Shown: one piece after another, positions 1-8,763 of the stretch
Numbering within the stretch: position 1 is the stretch's first letter
How the letters are laid out: every line of letters starts with the position of its first letter
Source of the DNA: an uncultured Metabacillus sp.
Lineage (GTDB): Bacteria; Bacillota; Bacilli; Bacillales; Bacillaceae
Length of the DNA: 60,617 nucleotides
Reading direction: 5' to 3'
NCBI RefSeq assembly: GCF_947503125.1
Contig: NZ_CANNCR010000025.1
Location: 1-60,617 of the forward strand
The notes under the pieces: model-generated
Told to the model about the DNA's origin: nothing
The model's database searches: none
The model's input: only the letters and a program-made list of their open reading frames with translations
Translations under genes and position numbers: made by a program

Positions 1-56
1 GTGGCAAGTTTTTTGCATTTAAAGCCCTTAAATTCAAAGATTATTAACTTTTTTAA

Positions 57-572
57 TATAAAAGTTTTTACAATACGCATACATGGCTGAAGGGGGATAT
101 ATTACTTAAGGCAGATAAAATGACGATGGCTAACTCGTTAGAATTGCGAGTCCCATTTCTAGATAAAGAGGTTTTTCATCTTGCTTCAAAAATTCCAACA
201 GATATGAAGCTTGCTAATAGAACAACAAAGTATATTCTTCGAAAGGCAGCGGAAGGGATTGTTCCTGAACATATATTAAATAGAAAAAAATTAGGCTTCC
301 CCGTTCCAATTAGAAGCTGGTTAAAAAATGAACTATATGACTGGGCCCTGCTTGTTATTCATGAAAGCGAAACTAATTATTTTATCAATAAGAAGTATGT
401 GCTTCGCCTGCTGTCAGAGCATTGTACCGGAAAGAAGGATAACAGTCGAAAGCTTTGGACGGTGCTGATCTTCATGATCTGGCATCAAGTGTTTATCGAA
501 AAAAAATATAGCTTTAATGATGATGCCTTAAATGGAAATGTTGCAGCTGAATATAAATCGAGAAGACAATAA
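57..572 (+). pseudogene. Asparagine synthetase C-terminal remnant (AsnB/AsnO type)
   Basis: The reading frame matches the C-terminal synthetase domain of glutamine-hydrolysing asparagine synthetases. It contains the run GDILLKADKMTMANSLELRV, typical of the ATP-binding amidating domain, followed by LDKEVF and the KLGFPVP segment. Homology in this frame runs back to about base 66, but a TAA at 54-56 closes the frame. The first ATG at 120 lies inside the conserved domain and has no good ribosome binding site. The glutaminase domain and most of the synthetase domain (about 450 residues of a 600-plus residue enzyme) are absent in this frame. It is therefore a 5-prime-truncated or frameshifted relic, unless the intact part lies left of the window and only a frameshift near base 55 separates them. 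No activity is expected from the 150 residues alone. Confidence 0.75.
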
Positions 573-722
573 ACTGTGCCTTTGCAATTATCACAATTAT
601 AGAAATATTTAAGGAAGCACATATTATTTTAAATACTGCACATACTAAATTTTAAAAAATTTTTTAAGATGTGTATATAATTCAGCAATTGTGTTCAGAA
701 TGATTGCTGAGGTGATGATAGA

Positions 723-1613
723 ATGAGAGAGGAAGAAACTAAACGTACTTCTCAATCAAAAATTCAACAATTTTTTAGAAAACGTTGGGTATTTCCGGCA
801 ATCTACCTAATGAGTGCAGCAGTTATCCTTACAGCGGTTTTATGGTATCAAAGCATCAGCAACAATGTAGCTGAAGACTTACAAAAAGAAAACCAAGGAG
901 AAACAGCGCCAGAAGCAGTAGAAGTAAATACATTAAAAGAGAACGTTGCAATGCCTGCTGTAGATTCTGAAGCTGTCCAAGTTGTTAAAAAGTTCTATGA
1001 TCCAAATGCTTCAACAGAAGAGCAAGAAGCCGCACTTGTATTCTATAACAATTCCTACAGAATGAACAAAGGAATTGATATTGCAAGAGAAGATCAAAAA
1101 GAATTTGATGTTGTTGCATCGCTAAGCGGTACAGTAACAAACGCAACAAAAGACCCAATCCTTGGCCATGTTGTTGAAATTGAGCATGAAAATGATGTCG
1201 TAACTGTTTATCAATCATTAGCAGATGTTAGTGTACAAGCTGGTGACAAGGTAGAACAAAACGAAGTAATCGGTAAAGCTGGTAAGAGCCTATACAACGA
1301 AGAAGATGGTGTACATGTACACTTCGAAATTCGTCAAAACGGTGTAGCTGTGAACCCAGAATCTTATATGGATAAGCCGGTAACATCCATCGAGGTTACA
1401 GAAGAAGAAGCATCTCAAGAGGAAGCTACTGAAGAAGAAGCCACTCAAGAAGACGCTGAAATGAGAGAAGAAGCTCCAAAAGAAGACGCTGAAACAGGTG
1501 ACCAACCTGCAGAAGAATCTCCAGAAGCAGATAAAGATGCTGAAACAGGAGAAACTGAAGACAGCCAACAATCTAGCGAGCCAGAAACTAAAAATAACAC
1601 ATTAAATTCGTAA
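723..1613 (+). CDS. spoIIQ: Stage II sporulation protein Q (LytM-fold, forespore)
   Basis: The 296-residue protein is made in the forespore. In the family it crosses the inner forespore membrane and binds SpoIIIAH of the mother cell to form the channel needed for engulfment and late gene expression. A short charged N-terminus is followed by one membrane helix at about residues 25-45 and a LytM/peptidase M23 fold at about 110-215 (NKGIDIA, GHVVEIEH, HVHFEI). The first zinc-ligand histidine of active M23 enzymes is replaced by Asn in NKGID, as in other SpoIIQ proteins, so it is a binding rather than cutting domain. The last 80 residues are a low-complexity Glu/Ala/Thr tail with repeats such as EEAT and QEDAE. 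The start at 723 follows GAGGTGATGATAGA. It lies beside spoIIID, the usual order in Bacillus. Confidence 0.95.
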   Translation: MREEETKRTSQSKIQQFFRKRWVFPAIYLMSAAVILTAVLWYQSISNNVAEDLQKENQGETAPEAVEVNTLKENVAMPAVDSEAVQVVKKFYDPNASTEEQEAALVFYNNSYRMNKGIDIAREDQKEFDVVASLSGTVTNATKDPILGHVVEIEHENDVVTVYQSLADVSVQAGDKVEQNEVIGKAGKSLYNEEDGVHVHFEIRQNGVAVNPESYMDKPVTSIEVTEEEASQEEATEEEATQEDAEMREEAPKEDAETGDQPAEESPEADKDAETGETEDSQQSSEPETKNNTLNS

Positions 1614-1650
1614 GGATAGATCCAATACGAGGTTGAACTCACACAATAAT

Positions 1651-1672
1651 GAGGTCGGCCTCGATTTTTTTT
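1651..1672 (+). terminator. Rho-independent terminator of spoIIQ
   Basis: A GAGG/CCTC stem with a four-base loop is followed by a run of eight T after GA. It lies 37 bp after the spoIIQ stop. The stem is short, so strength is uncertain. Confidence 0.55.
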
Positions 1673-1693
1673 GGGAATTGGAAATTGGAGAGT

Positions 1694-1882
1694 GGTTCGA
1701 TTCCTGAGGTTGGTGGTTCAAAAATATTGGTATCTGGTTCATATATATCGCTAGGTGATACAATCATGAAGTAAGAGGTTCAAATCCATTATCCGCTGGT
1801 TCAATTCTTAAAGAACGTGATTCAAAAAAATCAGTTAGTAGTTCAAAATAATCATTTATGTGGTTCAATAAAACTCTGAACA
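1694..1882 (+). repeat. Tandem array with 21-nt period, GGTTCAA-type units
   Basis: About nine diverged units share the head GGTTCAA (variants GATTCAA, AGTTCAA, GATACAA) starting at 1694, 1715, 1736, 1757, 1777, 1798, 1819, 1840 and 1862. The step is 20-22 nt and usually exactly 21. The rest of each unit is AT-rich and poorly conserved. No open frame of any length crosses the array. The remaining non-coding DNA on both sides (1673-1693 and 1883-2326) has no other feature I can support apart from the spoIIID leader. The array is too short-spaced and too diverged to be a CRISPR. Confidence 0.7.
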
Positions 1883-2326
1883 AACCTTTCTCCAATTTAG
1901 AGCTCAAATCTAACCAGCTAAATTCTCTAAAAAGCATTCATCCTAACTAACCAAAATTTGGAATCCTCCTTATTCATCTCGACAAATTTCTCAGGAAATA
2001 ATTTAGAAATAAACATTCCCGTTAAAATAATTTCCTGCAAACAATCACCTTAAAATACATTAAATTCAGGCAAAAACTTAATAAATTTATAAAAAAATGA
2101 ATAAAACCCTTGTCCCTCTTGACTTTTCTTGCATATTCCCTAACCCAAGCTAATAAAATGTTACAAACCTATCAAAGAGAGTGTTTGAGGTGAGGGATCG
2201 TGAGTGTATATTTTAATCGCAGTAGCAGGGGCATCATACGATCATCTAAGAGAAAGTCAGCCAAAATGTCTTGGTATGCGAGTCTCATTTCACACTTCTC
2301 ACATCCATATTAGGGAGGCGAGTGGT

Positions 2327-2602
2327 GTGCACGATTACATCAAAGAACGCACAATCAAGATTGGGAAGTATATCGTGGAGACAAAGAAAACAGTTCGCGT
2401 GATTGCGAAGGAATTTGGCGTTTCCAAAAGTACCGTCCATAAAGATTTAACGGAGAGGCTACCTGAAATTAATCCTGATCTTGCGAATGAGGTAAAGGAG
2501 ATCCTTGATTACCATAAATCAATTAGGCATCTCCGTGGTGGAGAAGCAACAAAGCTGAAATATAAAAAAGACGAGATTTTAGAAGAGCAGCCAGTAAAAT
2601 AA
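2327..2602 (+). CDS. spoIIID: Sporulation transcriptional regulator SpoIIID
   Basis: SpoIIID is a small DNA-binding protein of the mother cell that switches many sigma-E genes on or off and supports sigK expression. The 91-residue product begins VHDYIKERT and contains the helix-turn-helix TVRVIAKEFGVSKSTVHKDL at about residues 22-42, followed by the basic C-terminal helix RHLRGGEATKLKYKK. The open frame extends upstream to 2204, but the GTG at 2327 is preceded by GGGAGGCG at a spacing of about 7 and gives the family's usual N-terminus and length, so I chose it. It lies directly upstream of mbl, as in B. subtilis. Confidence 0.95.
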   Translation: MHDYIKERTIKIGKYIVETKKTVRVIAKEFGVSKSTVHKDLTERLPEINPDLANEVKEILDYHKSIRHLRGGEATKLKYKKDEILEEQPVK

Positions 2603-2819
2603 AGCGTTTGTATCTGTTTCTTAAGTTTTGGAGGTTTGAGTGTCGTATACTCATTTCTATGCTATTAGCTTCTATTTCATTCTATGTGAATCGACAAATT
2701 CCTACATAAACCAGTGAATTTATTTTACAAAATCATACTTTTTTTTTGAATTTATGATACAATATTTAATTAGGTCAGTTATTCTGGGAATGAAGATTTG
2801 CAAGGAGGATATAGAGATA

Positions 2820-3821
2820 ATGTTTGCTAGGGATATAGGTATAGATCTTGGTACGGCAAATGTATTGATACATGTTAAAGGAAAAGGCATCGTGCTGAAT
2901 GAGCCATCGGTTGTTGCATTAGACAAGAACTCAGGAAAGGTTCTTGCTGTTGGTGAAGAAGCCAGACGTATGGTAGGACGTACTCCTGGGAATATCGTTG
3001 CGATTCGCCCTTTAAAAGATGGCGTTATTGCAGATTTTGAAGTGACTGAAGCGATGTTAAAGCATTTTATTAATAAACTGAATGTAAAAGGTTTATTGTC
3101 TAAACCGCGCATGTTGATTTGCTGTCCGACAAATATTACATCAGTTGAACAAAAGGCGATTAGGGAAGCCGCTGAAAAAAGCGGAGGGAAAAATGTGTTT
3201 CTTGAAGAAGAACCAAAAGTAGCAGCGATTGGTGCTGGTATGGATATCTTTCAGCCATATGGGAATATGGTAGTTGATATTGGCGGTGGAACAACTGATG
3301 TCGCTGTTTTATCAATGGGCGATATTGTCACCGCCTCTTCAATTAAAATGGCTGGGGACAAGTTTGACCTTGAAATTCTAAATTACATCAAACGTGAGTA
3401 TAAGATGCTAATTGGCGAACGTACAGCTGAAGACATCAAAATAAATGTTGCAACAGTATTCCCAGGCGGACGTAATGAAGAAATAAGCATACGCGGCCGC
3501 GACATGGTTACAGGTTTGCCTAGAACGATTACAGTCAATTCGAAGGAAGTGGAAGATGCCCTTCGTGAGTCTGTTGCTGTTATTGTACAAGCCGCTAAGA
3601 GTGTCCTAGAGCGTACTCCTCCAGAGCTTTCAGCTGACATCATCGACCGCGGTGTTATTTTAACTGGCGGTGGAGCATTATTACATGGATTGGATCAGCT
3701 TTTAGCAGAAGAGCTTAAAGTACCGGTTCTCGTTGCAGAAGCACCAATGGATTGCGTGGCAATCGGAACAGGTATTATGCTTGATAATATGGATCGCATT
3801 TCACGCAAAAAATTAGTTTAA
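2820..3821 (+). CDS. mbl: Actin-like cell-shape protein Mbl
   Basis: The 333-residue MreB-family ATPase polymerises under the membrane and guides the lateral cell-wall synthesis machinery. The actin-fold nucleotide motifs are in place: GIDLGTAN near the N-terminus (phosphate 1), GGGTTDVAVLS at about residue 158 (phosphate 2) and LTGGGALL at about 288 (adenosine). The start ATG at 2820 follows AAGGAGG by 11 bases and gives MFARDIGIDLG. The longer frame from 2754 has no ribosome binding site. Position after spoIIID and before flhO identifies it as Mbl rather than MreB or MreBH. Confidence 0.95.
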   Translation: MFARDIGIDLGTANVLIHVKGKGIVLNEPSVVALDKNSGKVLAVGEEARRMVGRTPGNIVAIRPLKDGVIADFEVTEAMLKHFINKLNVKGLLSKPRMLICCPTNITSVEQKAIREAAEKSGGKNVFLEEEPKVAAIGAGMDIFQPYGNMVVDIGGGTTDVAVLSMGDIVTASSIKMAGDKFDLEILNYIKREYKMLIGERTAEDIKINVATVFPGGRNEEISIRGRDMVTGLPRTITVNSKEVEDALRESVAVIVQAAKSVLERTPPELSADIIDRGVILTGGGALLHGLDQLLAEELKVPVLVAEAPMDCVAIGTGIMLDNMDRISRKKLV

Positions 3822-3835
3822 TATATTGTTCGATT

Positions 3836-3863
3836 AAGAGTCTGATTTTCAGACTCTTTTTTT
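3836..3863 (+). terminator. Terminator after mbl
   Basis: A perfect AAGAGTCTG/CAGACTCTT stem with a short loop runs straight into seven T. It closes mbl before the flhO promoter region. Confidence 0.9.
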
Positions 3864-4032
3864 CATAAATGAATCCTTTGTCCTATAGTTTTTTTGTTTT
3901 TTCTAAAATATAACAACCATTTCCTGAAAAAATGTAATGAGAAAACAGTTGTACTCCTTTATAATAAATGGTAGGGAATTCTGTCGAAAGAATTCGGATT
4001 GTGCGGTAATTTATACAAAGGTGGTGTATGAG

Positions 4033-4839
4033 ATGTTAAGAGGATTATACACAGCAACAGCAGGCATGCTGACACAGCAAAGGCGGACAGAAATGCTTTC
4101 AAACAATATGGCGAATGCCAACACACCGGGCTACAAAGCAGATCAATCATCGATTCGCGCCTTTCCGGAAATGCTGTTAAAAAGAATGGAAAATGTTGCA
4201 GTCCCTGCCACAGTGGGGTGGTTACATACAGGTGTTTACATACAAGAGCTAAATAGTCATTATCTCCAAGGTGATCTGCGGGAAACGGGCTTAAAGAGTG
4301 ATGTAGCCCTTGTTGAGCAAAATGTTCCGGTTCATCAAGAAACAAATGTAAAGGGCGCGCTGTTTTTTGCAGTAGAGAATGAATCAGGAGACGAGCGTTA
4401 TACACGTAATGGACATTTTACTCTTGATGAAAATGGGAGACTGCTTTCAAATGGAAATCAAGTATTATCTGTAACCGGCCAGCCAATTTTCATACAATCT
4501 GGTGAGTTTCAAGTGACTGAGGATGGTGATATTTTCGCTGACGGAGAATTTGTTGCACAAATTGATGTCCGCTTTGAAGCAGATGTCCGAAATCTTGTAA
4601 AAGAAGGAAACGGCTTATATCGGACGGCAAACAATCAAGCCCTGCCTTCAGCCGCTAATAATGCTGAGATCGAATACAATTTGAAACAAAACTTCCTGGA
4701 AGGCTCTACCGTTGATGTTGCAAGAACGTATACAGAGATGATGACTGCATACCGTTCATTTGAAGCAAACCAAAAGGTGCTGCAAGCTTATGACAAAAGT
4801 ATGGATAAGGCCGTTAATGAAATTGGCCGCTTAAGATAA
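4033..4839 (+). CDS. flhO: Flagellar basal-body rod protein FlhO (FlgF/FlgG family)
   Basis: The 268-residue flagellar rod/hook-family protein is exported through the flagellar type III system and forms part of the axial rod. The N-terminal rod motif reads MLRGLYTATAGML followed by LSNNMANANTPGYKA. The C-terminal signature is RTYTEMMTAYRSFEANQKVLQAYDKSMDKAV. Both ends are the conserved coiled coils of FlgBCEFG proteins. The ATG at 4033 has AAGGTGGTG upstream and gives the standard N-terminus, so the longer frame from 3937 is rejected. It is followed 15 bases later by flhP and forms a two-gene operon with it. Confidence 0.93.
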   Translation: MLRGLYTATAGMLTQQRRTEMLSNNMANANTPGYKADQSSIRAFPEMLLKRMENVAVPATVGWLHTGVYIQELNSHYLQGDLRETGLKSDVALVEQNVPVHQETNVKGALFFAVENESGDERYTRNGHFTLDENGRLLSNGNQVLSVTGQPIFIQSGEFQVTEDGDIFADGEFVAQIDVRFEADVRNLVKEGNGLYRTANNQALPSAANNAEIEYNLKQNFLEGSTVDVARTYTEMMTAYRSFEANQKVLQAYDKSMDKAVNEIGRLR

Positions 4840-4854
4840 TAGGGGGAACATATC

Positions 4855-5685
4855 ATGTTACGCTCAATGATTACAGCGACGAATACGATGAGCCAGCTGC
4901 AAAAACAGCTTGATACAATTGGCCATAACCTGGCAAATATTGATACACAAGGCTTTAAACGGACCGAAACCTCTTTTTCCGAGCTTGTGAGACAGCAAAT
5001 CGACAACCAGCCAAATGAACAGGATAAAATCGGTCGGTTTGGCGAATTAGGGATTAGGCAAGGAACGGGAGCAAGACTGGGCAGCAGCCTGGCTTTGACG
5101 CAAGGAAGCTTGAAGCAAACAGGCAGAGCGCTTGATATTGCTTTTTCAGTTCCAAATCAATTTCTGCAAATCGATGTAGATGGGGAAATTCACTATACAA
5201 GGGACGGCGCCTTATATTTATCACCAGCAGTCGATGGGACAAACCGTTTAATGCTTGCCACCGCTGAAGGAAGGCCGGTTCTGGATGAAAATCAAAATCC
5301 GATTATGGTTGAGGATACCTTTAAAGAACTTGTCATTTCAGAGGATGGAACAATTACAGCGATCCCGCAAAATGACGGAGATCTCCCGCAGGTCTTCAGT
5401 CTCGGCGTTGTCCAAATAGATCGCCCCCAATTGCTTGCCGAAAATGGCAGCAACCGTTACAGGTTAACGGACTTAGGCAATAATCAACAAGGTGATGTTC
5501 TCACCTATTTAGAAGGAGCATTGCGTGGGAACGTCTCGTTGAAGCAAGGTTCATTGGAAATGTCCAATGTAGATTTATCAAAGGAACTGACCGATTTAAT
5601 GATCTCACAGCGGTCCTACCAGATGAATGCAAAATCGATCACAATGGGTGACCAAATGCTTGGATTAATAAATGGTGTAAGATAG
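4855..5685 (+). CDS. flhP: Flagellar basal-body rod protein FlhP (FlgG-like)
   Basis: The 276-residue paralogue of FlhO has the same architecture: N-terminal MLRSMITATNTMSQLQKQLDT and the rod motif GHNLANIDTQGFKR, a central beta domain, then NVDLSKELTDLMISQRSYQMNAKSI at the C-terminus. In the family it is the distal rod component. The ribosome binding site AGGGGGAA precedes the ATG. Its stop is 12 bases before the next small membrane-protein gene, so the three are probably co-transcribed. Confidence 0.93.
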   Translation: MLRSMITATNTMSQLQKQLDTIGHNLANIDTQGFKRTETSFSELVRQQIDNQPNEQDKIGRFGELGIRQGTGARLGSSLALTQGSLKQTGRALDIAFSVPNQFLQIDVDGEIHYTRDGALYLSPAVDGTNRLMLATAEGRPVLDENQNPIMVEDTFKELVISEDGTITAIPQNDGDLPQVFSLGVVQIDRPQLLAENGSNRYRLTDLGNNQQGDVLTYLEGALRGNVSLKQGSLEMSNVDLSKELTDLMISQRSYQMNAKSITMGDQMLGLINGVR

Positions 5686-5697
5686 GAGTATAGACTA

Positions 5698-5964
5698 TTG
5701 GTTGAAAAACAGACGGCAAAAGCAGCTAGTCGAGAAGAAGTGAAAAAAGCCAAAAAGACAAAGGAAAAACAGCAAGAAAAAGTAAAGATCCGTGTCAGAT
5801 TAATACCGATATGGTTAAGGGTGCTGCTTGTACTCATTTTCATGGTCATCAGCACTATCGTTGGCGTCATTGTAGGATACGGTGTGATCGGAAATGGCGA
5901 CCCTGCTGACGCACTTGATAAATCAACCTGGCAGCATATCATCGATTTGGTTGAAAAAGAATGA
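5698..5964 (+). CDS. Small membrane protein annotated in the family as DNA-directed RNA polymerase subunit beta-like (EpuA)
   Basis: The 88-residue protein has a very basic N-terminal third (KKAKKTKEKQQEK), the motif VRLIPIWLRVLLVL, one membrane helix at about residues 38-60 and a short extracytoplasmic tail. The pattern RLIPIWLR plus a single helix fits the EpuA-like family (often mislabelled as an RNA polymerase beta subunit), which commonly follows flagellar rod genes in Bacillus. A TTG start at 5698 is preceded by AGGAGTATAGACTA. Its function is not known; a polymerase role is unlikely from the sequence. Confidence 0.75.
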   Translation: MVEKQTAKAASREEVKKAKKTKEKQQEKVKIRVRLIPIWLRVLLVLIFMVISTIVGVIVGYGVIGNGDPADALDKSTWQHIIDLVEKE

Positions 5965-5987
5965 CAAGAAGATTATACTTTGCATAT

Positions 5988-6012
5988 AAGGGAAGGTGAA
6001 TGCCTTCCTTTT
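5988..6012 (+). terminator. Terminator of the flhO-flhP operon
   Basis: A GGAAGG/CCTTCC stem with a six-base loop is followed by TTTTG, just after the small membrane-protein gene. Confidence 0.65.
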
Positions 6013-6358
6013 GTCGTATACTTATTAATAGGATTTTTTAAAAAACTATTTGTAATTATGAACGCAATTTAAAGTTTGAAATGAGAGGTTGGATGTTGGA
6101 TTAATAGGAATCGGCGAACCACAGATTCCTTATATTCTAGAAAAAGATGAATTTTATTACTTTCTTTAACCTTAAGACTTTTTCTATAAGTTTTTAAGGT
6201 ATAAATAGAAGGTATATAAAGGCAATCGGTGAATTGCCGATTGCTTCCAGTCCCCCCTCTCATCTCGACTTCAAGAGTAACTCTCCTTCGAAGTGATTTA
6301 CTCTATATCGAAATGAAACGACATACAAAAAAATAAAAAATAGTAAGGAGCCATACAT
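6013..6358. other. Non-coding interval before fabZ
   Basis: No gene is supported in these 346 bases. The only clear structure is a hairpin at about 6222-6244 with stem GCAATCGG/CCGATTGC and a seven-base loop. It lacks a T run, so it is not a standard terminator. The region is otherwise AT-rich and ends with the fabZ ribosome binding site AAGGAGCC. I do not see a convincing FapR operator. Confidence 0.5.
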
Positions 6359-6799
6359 ATGTTAGATACTCAACAAATAAAAGAAATCATCCCGCATCGC
6401 TATCCATTTTTATTAGTTGACCGTGTGTTAGAGGTTGAAGAAGGCAAGCATGCAGTTGGCATAAAAAATGTAACAGCGAATGAAGAGTTTTTTAATGGCC
6501 ATTTCCCGGACTACCCGGTTATGCCTGGAGTGTTAATTGTTGAAGCACTTGCCCAAGTAGGTGCAGTTGCCATGCTTAAAAAAGAAGAAAACCGCGGCCG
6601 CTTAGCATTTTTTGCTGGAATTGATAACTGCCGCTTTAAAAAGCAAGTAAAACCTGGTGATCAATTGCGCCTTGAGGTTGAAATTACACGTGCACGCGGC
6701 GCAATTGGAAAAGGAAAAGGAATTGCAACGGTTGATGGAGAAGTCGCATGTGAAGCGGAAATCACGTTTGCACTAGGTGAGAAAAAGGAAGAAGCATAA
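6359..6799 (+). CDS. fabZ: 3-hydroxyacyl-[acyl-carrier-protein] dehydratase FabZ
   Basis: FabZ removes water from (3R)-hydroxyacyl-ACP in the elongation cycle of fatty acid synthesis. The 146-residue hot-dog-fold protein carries [14 protein letters not shown] at residues 8-21, the catalytic histidine segment [22 protein letters not shown] (His in GHFP, Glu in VEAL), and [17 protein letters not shown]. Length and start are typical. It is monocistronic here: a terminator follows within a few bases. Confidence 0.96.
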   Translation: MLDTQQIKEIIPHRYPFLLVDRVLEVEEGKHAVGIKNVTANEEFFNGHFPDYPVMPGVLIVEALAQVGAVAMLKKEENRGRLAFFAGIDNCRFKKQVKPGDQLRLEVEITRARGAIGKGKGIATVDGEVACEAEITFALGEKKEEA

Positions 6800-6804
6800 G
6801 AAGC

Positions 6805-6850
6805 AAAGAGACAAATGGACCATAATCACAGGTCGTTTGTCTCTTTTTTT
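6805..6850 (+). terminator. Terminator after fabZ
   Basis: An AAAGAGACAAA/TTTGTCTCTTT stem flanks a loop of about 20 bases and ends in seven T. Confidence 0.88.
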
Positions 6851-6959
6851 GCCTATTGTTTGAAAAAGCAATCTCGTTCACCAAGAATCAAATCAAAAAA
6901 ACAGGGGAACCTAATAAAAGAACATGGCCTCATTCATAATGAAGAAAGGAGCAATACAC

Positions 6960-7292
6960 ATGAATAAGAAATGGTTATTAACATTATCTGGCTCACTGCT
7001 TGCAGGCATGATTGTAACAGGATGTGCCGATGATGCAGACCCTGCACCACCGGATGAAACACATGACCAGCTTCCTGATGAGAATGGCAATACTCCGTCA
7101 GATGAGGGCGGCCAATCTCCAGTTGATGAAAACTTAGATGAAAACATGGACCCTCAAGGTGATGGACAAGAGCAATTAGAACAGGATGCAAGGGAAGATA
7201 CGAATGGGAATGCCGGTGAAGATACGACAAAAGAAGGCAATCAAGATGCGACTGAAAATGATATAACCGAAGATGATCAAATTAAAGAATAA
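6960..7292 (+). CDS. Acidic lipoprotein of unknown function
   Basis: The 110-residue protein starts with a signal peptide ending in the lipobox VTGC (Cys at about residue 20), so it should be lipid-anchored on the outside of the membrane. Everything after the cysteine is low complexity, rich in Asp, Glu, Asn, Gln, Gly and Pro (for example PDETHDQLPDENG), with no recognisable domain. The ATG at 6960 has GAAAGGAGCAATACAC upstream; the frame upstream to 6924 lacks a binding site. Similar short acidic lipoproteins are common in Bacillus, and I cannot name a function. Confidence 0.75.
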   Translation: MNKKWLLTLSGSLLAGMIVTGCADDADPAPPDETHDQLPDENGNTPSDEGGQSPVDENLDENMDPQGDGQEQLEQDAREDTNGNAGEDTTKEGNQDATENDITEDDQIKE

Positions 7293-7557
7293 ATGAGAAA
7301 AGGGCTGACCGCTTTGGTTGGTCTTTTTTACATTAAGAAAGAAATTGGCAGTGGTCGCTTCTCAGCAAGTTTTCTTTATTTTCAATTTGGTTACCCCGCT
7401 AATTTTCTTCTATTTTAACCCCATGAAATTTTAACTTTTTCCATAAATCATTCATAAGTAGGATTCGTAACTGAATATGATGGTGATAAAGGACTTAAAA
7501 AGTGTGACAAATAAGCTGTGGAGAAGTTGATTTTTCCGCAAAAAAGAGGTGTAAAAG

Positions 7558-7812
7558 GTGAAAGATATGAATTATCCTCATGAGCAGCCGGCAACATTCA
7601 CTAGAATGAAGGCGTATCGACCATTTCATAGCCGCTTTGATCCTTGCCCGCCAATTGGATTAAAGTTTTATTCAACACCGCCTCATTTATATATGGGATT
7701 TCAGCCGCCCAACCTTCCGCAGTTTCCGCCTAGGGTTGCCTTGAAAAAGGGTACGCTTTGGCCTGCATTATACGATCCATATGAAAACCCGTATGAAGGA
7801 AAAGGGAGGTAG
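7558..7812 (+). CDS. cotJA: Spore coat associated protein CotJA
   Basis: The 84-residue product is rich in Pro, Tyr and Phe ([40 protein letters not shown]), which matches CotJA. In B. subtilis the cotJ operon is expressed under sigma-E and its products enter the inner coat, where CotJA and CotJC interact. The GTG start at 7558 follows AGAGGTGTAAAAG; an internal ATG is at 7567. The stop at 7810-7812 abuts cotJB. Confidence 0.9.
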   Translation: MKDMNYPHEQPATFTRMKAYRPFHSRFDPCPPIGLKFYSTPPHLYMGFQPPNLPQFPPRVALKKGTLWPALYDPYENPYEGKGR

Positions 7813-7817
7813 TGAAT

Positions 7818-8078
7818 GTGAAGCAATTACCTGATGAATATTACCACTTGCTTGAGGAAATTCAAGCGATCGACTTTGTCCTTGTCGAACTGACCCTTTA
7901 TCTTGATACCCATCCAAATGATATGCAGGCTCTTCAGCAATTTAACCAATATGCCTTAAAAAGCAAAGAGTTGAAGCAAGTGTTTGAGTCAAAATTCGGG
8001 ATGCTGCAAGGCTATGGAAACAGCTTTGCAGATGCAAATTGGAGCTGGGGAACTGCTCCATGGCCATGGCAGGTTTAA
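7818..8078 (+). CDS. cotJB: Spore coat protein CotJB
   Basis: The 86-residue protein is helical ([23 protein letters not shown], then [11 protein letters not shown]) with an aromatic Trp/Gly-rich tail ending [11 protein letters not shown], typical of CotJB. Two in-frame GTG codons lie at 7812 and 7818. AGGGAGGT at 7804-7810 is eight bases from the second but only two from the first, so 7818 is chosen. It is the middle gene of the cotJABC operon. Confidence 0.9.
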   Translation: MKQLPDEYYHLLEEIQAIDFVLVELTLYLDTHPNDMQALQQFNQYALKSKELKQVFESKFGMLQGYGNSFADANWSWGTAPWPWQV

Positions 8079-8134
8079 TATGATAAAGGATCGGTGCTAC
8101 CCGGTCCTTTCATTACGAAAGGAGACAACAGATC

Positions 8135-8704
8135 ATGTGGGTATATGAAAAGAAGCTTCAATATCCAGTAAAGGTAAGCACATGTAATCCGACTCTTGCG
8201 AAATATTTAATTGAACAATACGGCGGTGCAGATGGGGAATTAGCAGCGGCATTGCGTTATTTAAACCAGCGTTATACGATTCCGGGTAAAGTTATAGGCT
8301 TATTAAATGATATTGGAACAGAAGAATTTGCTCATCTGGAAATGATTGCAACAATGGTTTATAAATTAACCAAAGATGCTACACCTGAGCAGCTAAAAGC
8401 AGCAGGTTTAGGTGAACATTATGTCGATCATGATTCGGCCTTGTTTTATCACAATGCAGCGGGTGTACCATTTACAGCAACTTATATTCAAGCAAAGGGT
8501 GACCCAATTGCAGATTTGTATGAAGATATTGCTGCAGAAGAAAAAGCGAGGGCTACATATCAATGGCTTATTAATATTTCAGACGACCCCGATATAAATG
8601 ATAGTCTTGCCTTTTTAAGAGAACGGGAGATTGTCCATTCACAACGATTTAGAGAGGCAGTCGAAATTTTAAAAGAAGAACGTGATCGTAAGAAGTTCTT
8701 TTAA
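8135..8704 (+). CDS. cotJC: Spore coat protein CotJC, manganese-catalase family
   Basis: The 189-residue protein belongs to the di-manganese catalase (ferritin-like) family. Glu and His residues in TEEFAHLEMIATMV, AAEEKARATYQWL and EIVHSQRFREAV lie where the metal-binding four-helix bundle provides its ligands. It is located in the spore coat and may act against peroxide. It ends cotJABC. A small hairpin (GGATCGG/CCCGGTCC) lies in the 56-base gap after cotJB and may adjust relative expression. Confidence 0.93.
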   Translation: MWVYEKKLQYPVKVSTCNPTLAKYLIEQYGGADGELAAALRYLNQRYTIPGKVIGLLNDIGTEEFAHLEMIATMVYKLTKDATPEQLKAAGLGEHYVDHDSALFYHNAAGVPFTATYIQAKGDPIADLYEDIAAEEKARATYQWLINISDDPDINDSLAFLREREIVHSQRFREAVEILKEERDRKKFF

Positions 8705-8707
8705 AGG

Positions 8708-8741
8708 AAATCTCGGAGCGACGGTGCGTTCCGAGATTTTT
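8708..8741 (+). terminator. Terminator of cotJABC
   Basis: The AAATCTCGGA/TCCGAGATTT stem is ten bases long with a 13-base loop and ends in T residues. Confidence 0.9.
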
Positions 8742-8763
8742 CTATGGAAACAATAAAAGGATT

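Noticed and set aside
1290-1571. Minus-strand Phe/Ser-rich frame inside spoIIQ
   Set aside because: It is the reverse complement of the Glu-rich SpoIIQ tail and has no start signal.
1694-1882. CRISPR array
   Set aside because: Units are about 21 nt in total with only 5-7 conserved bases; no repeat of 24-37 nt, no unique spacers of constant length and no cas genes nearby.
3383-3643. Minus-strand frames inside mbl and other long genes
   Set aside because: They are shadows of strong coding frames, without ribosome binding sites or plausible protein composition.
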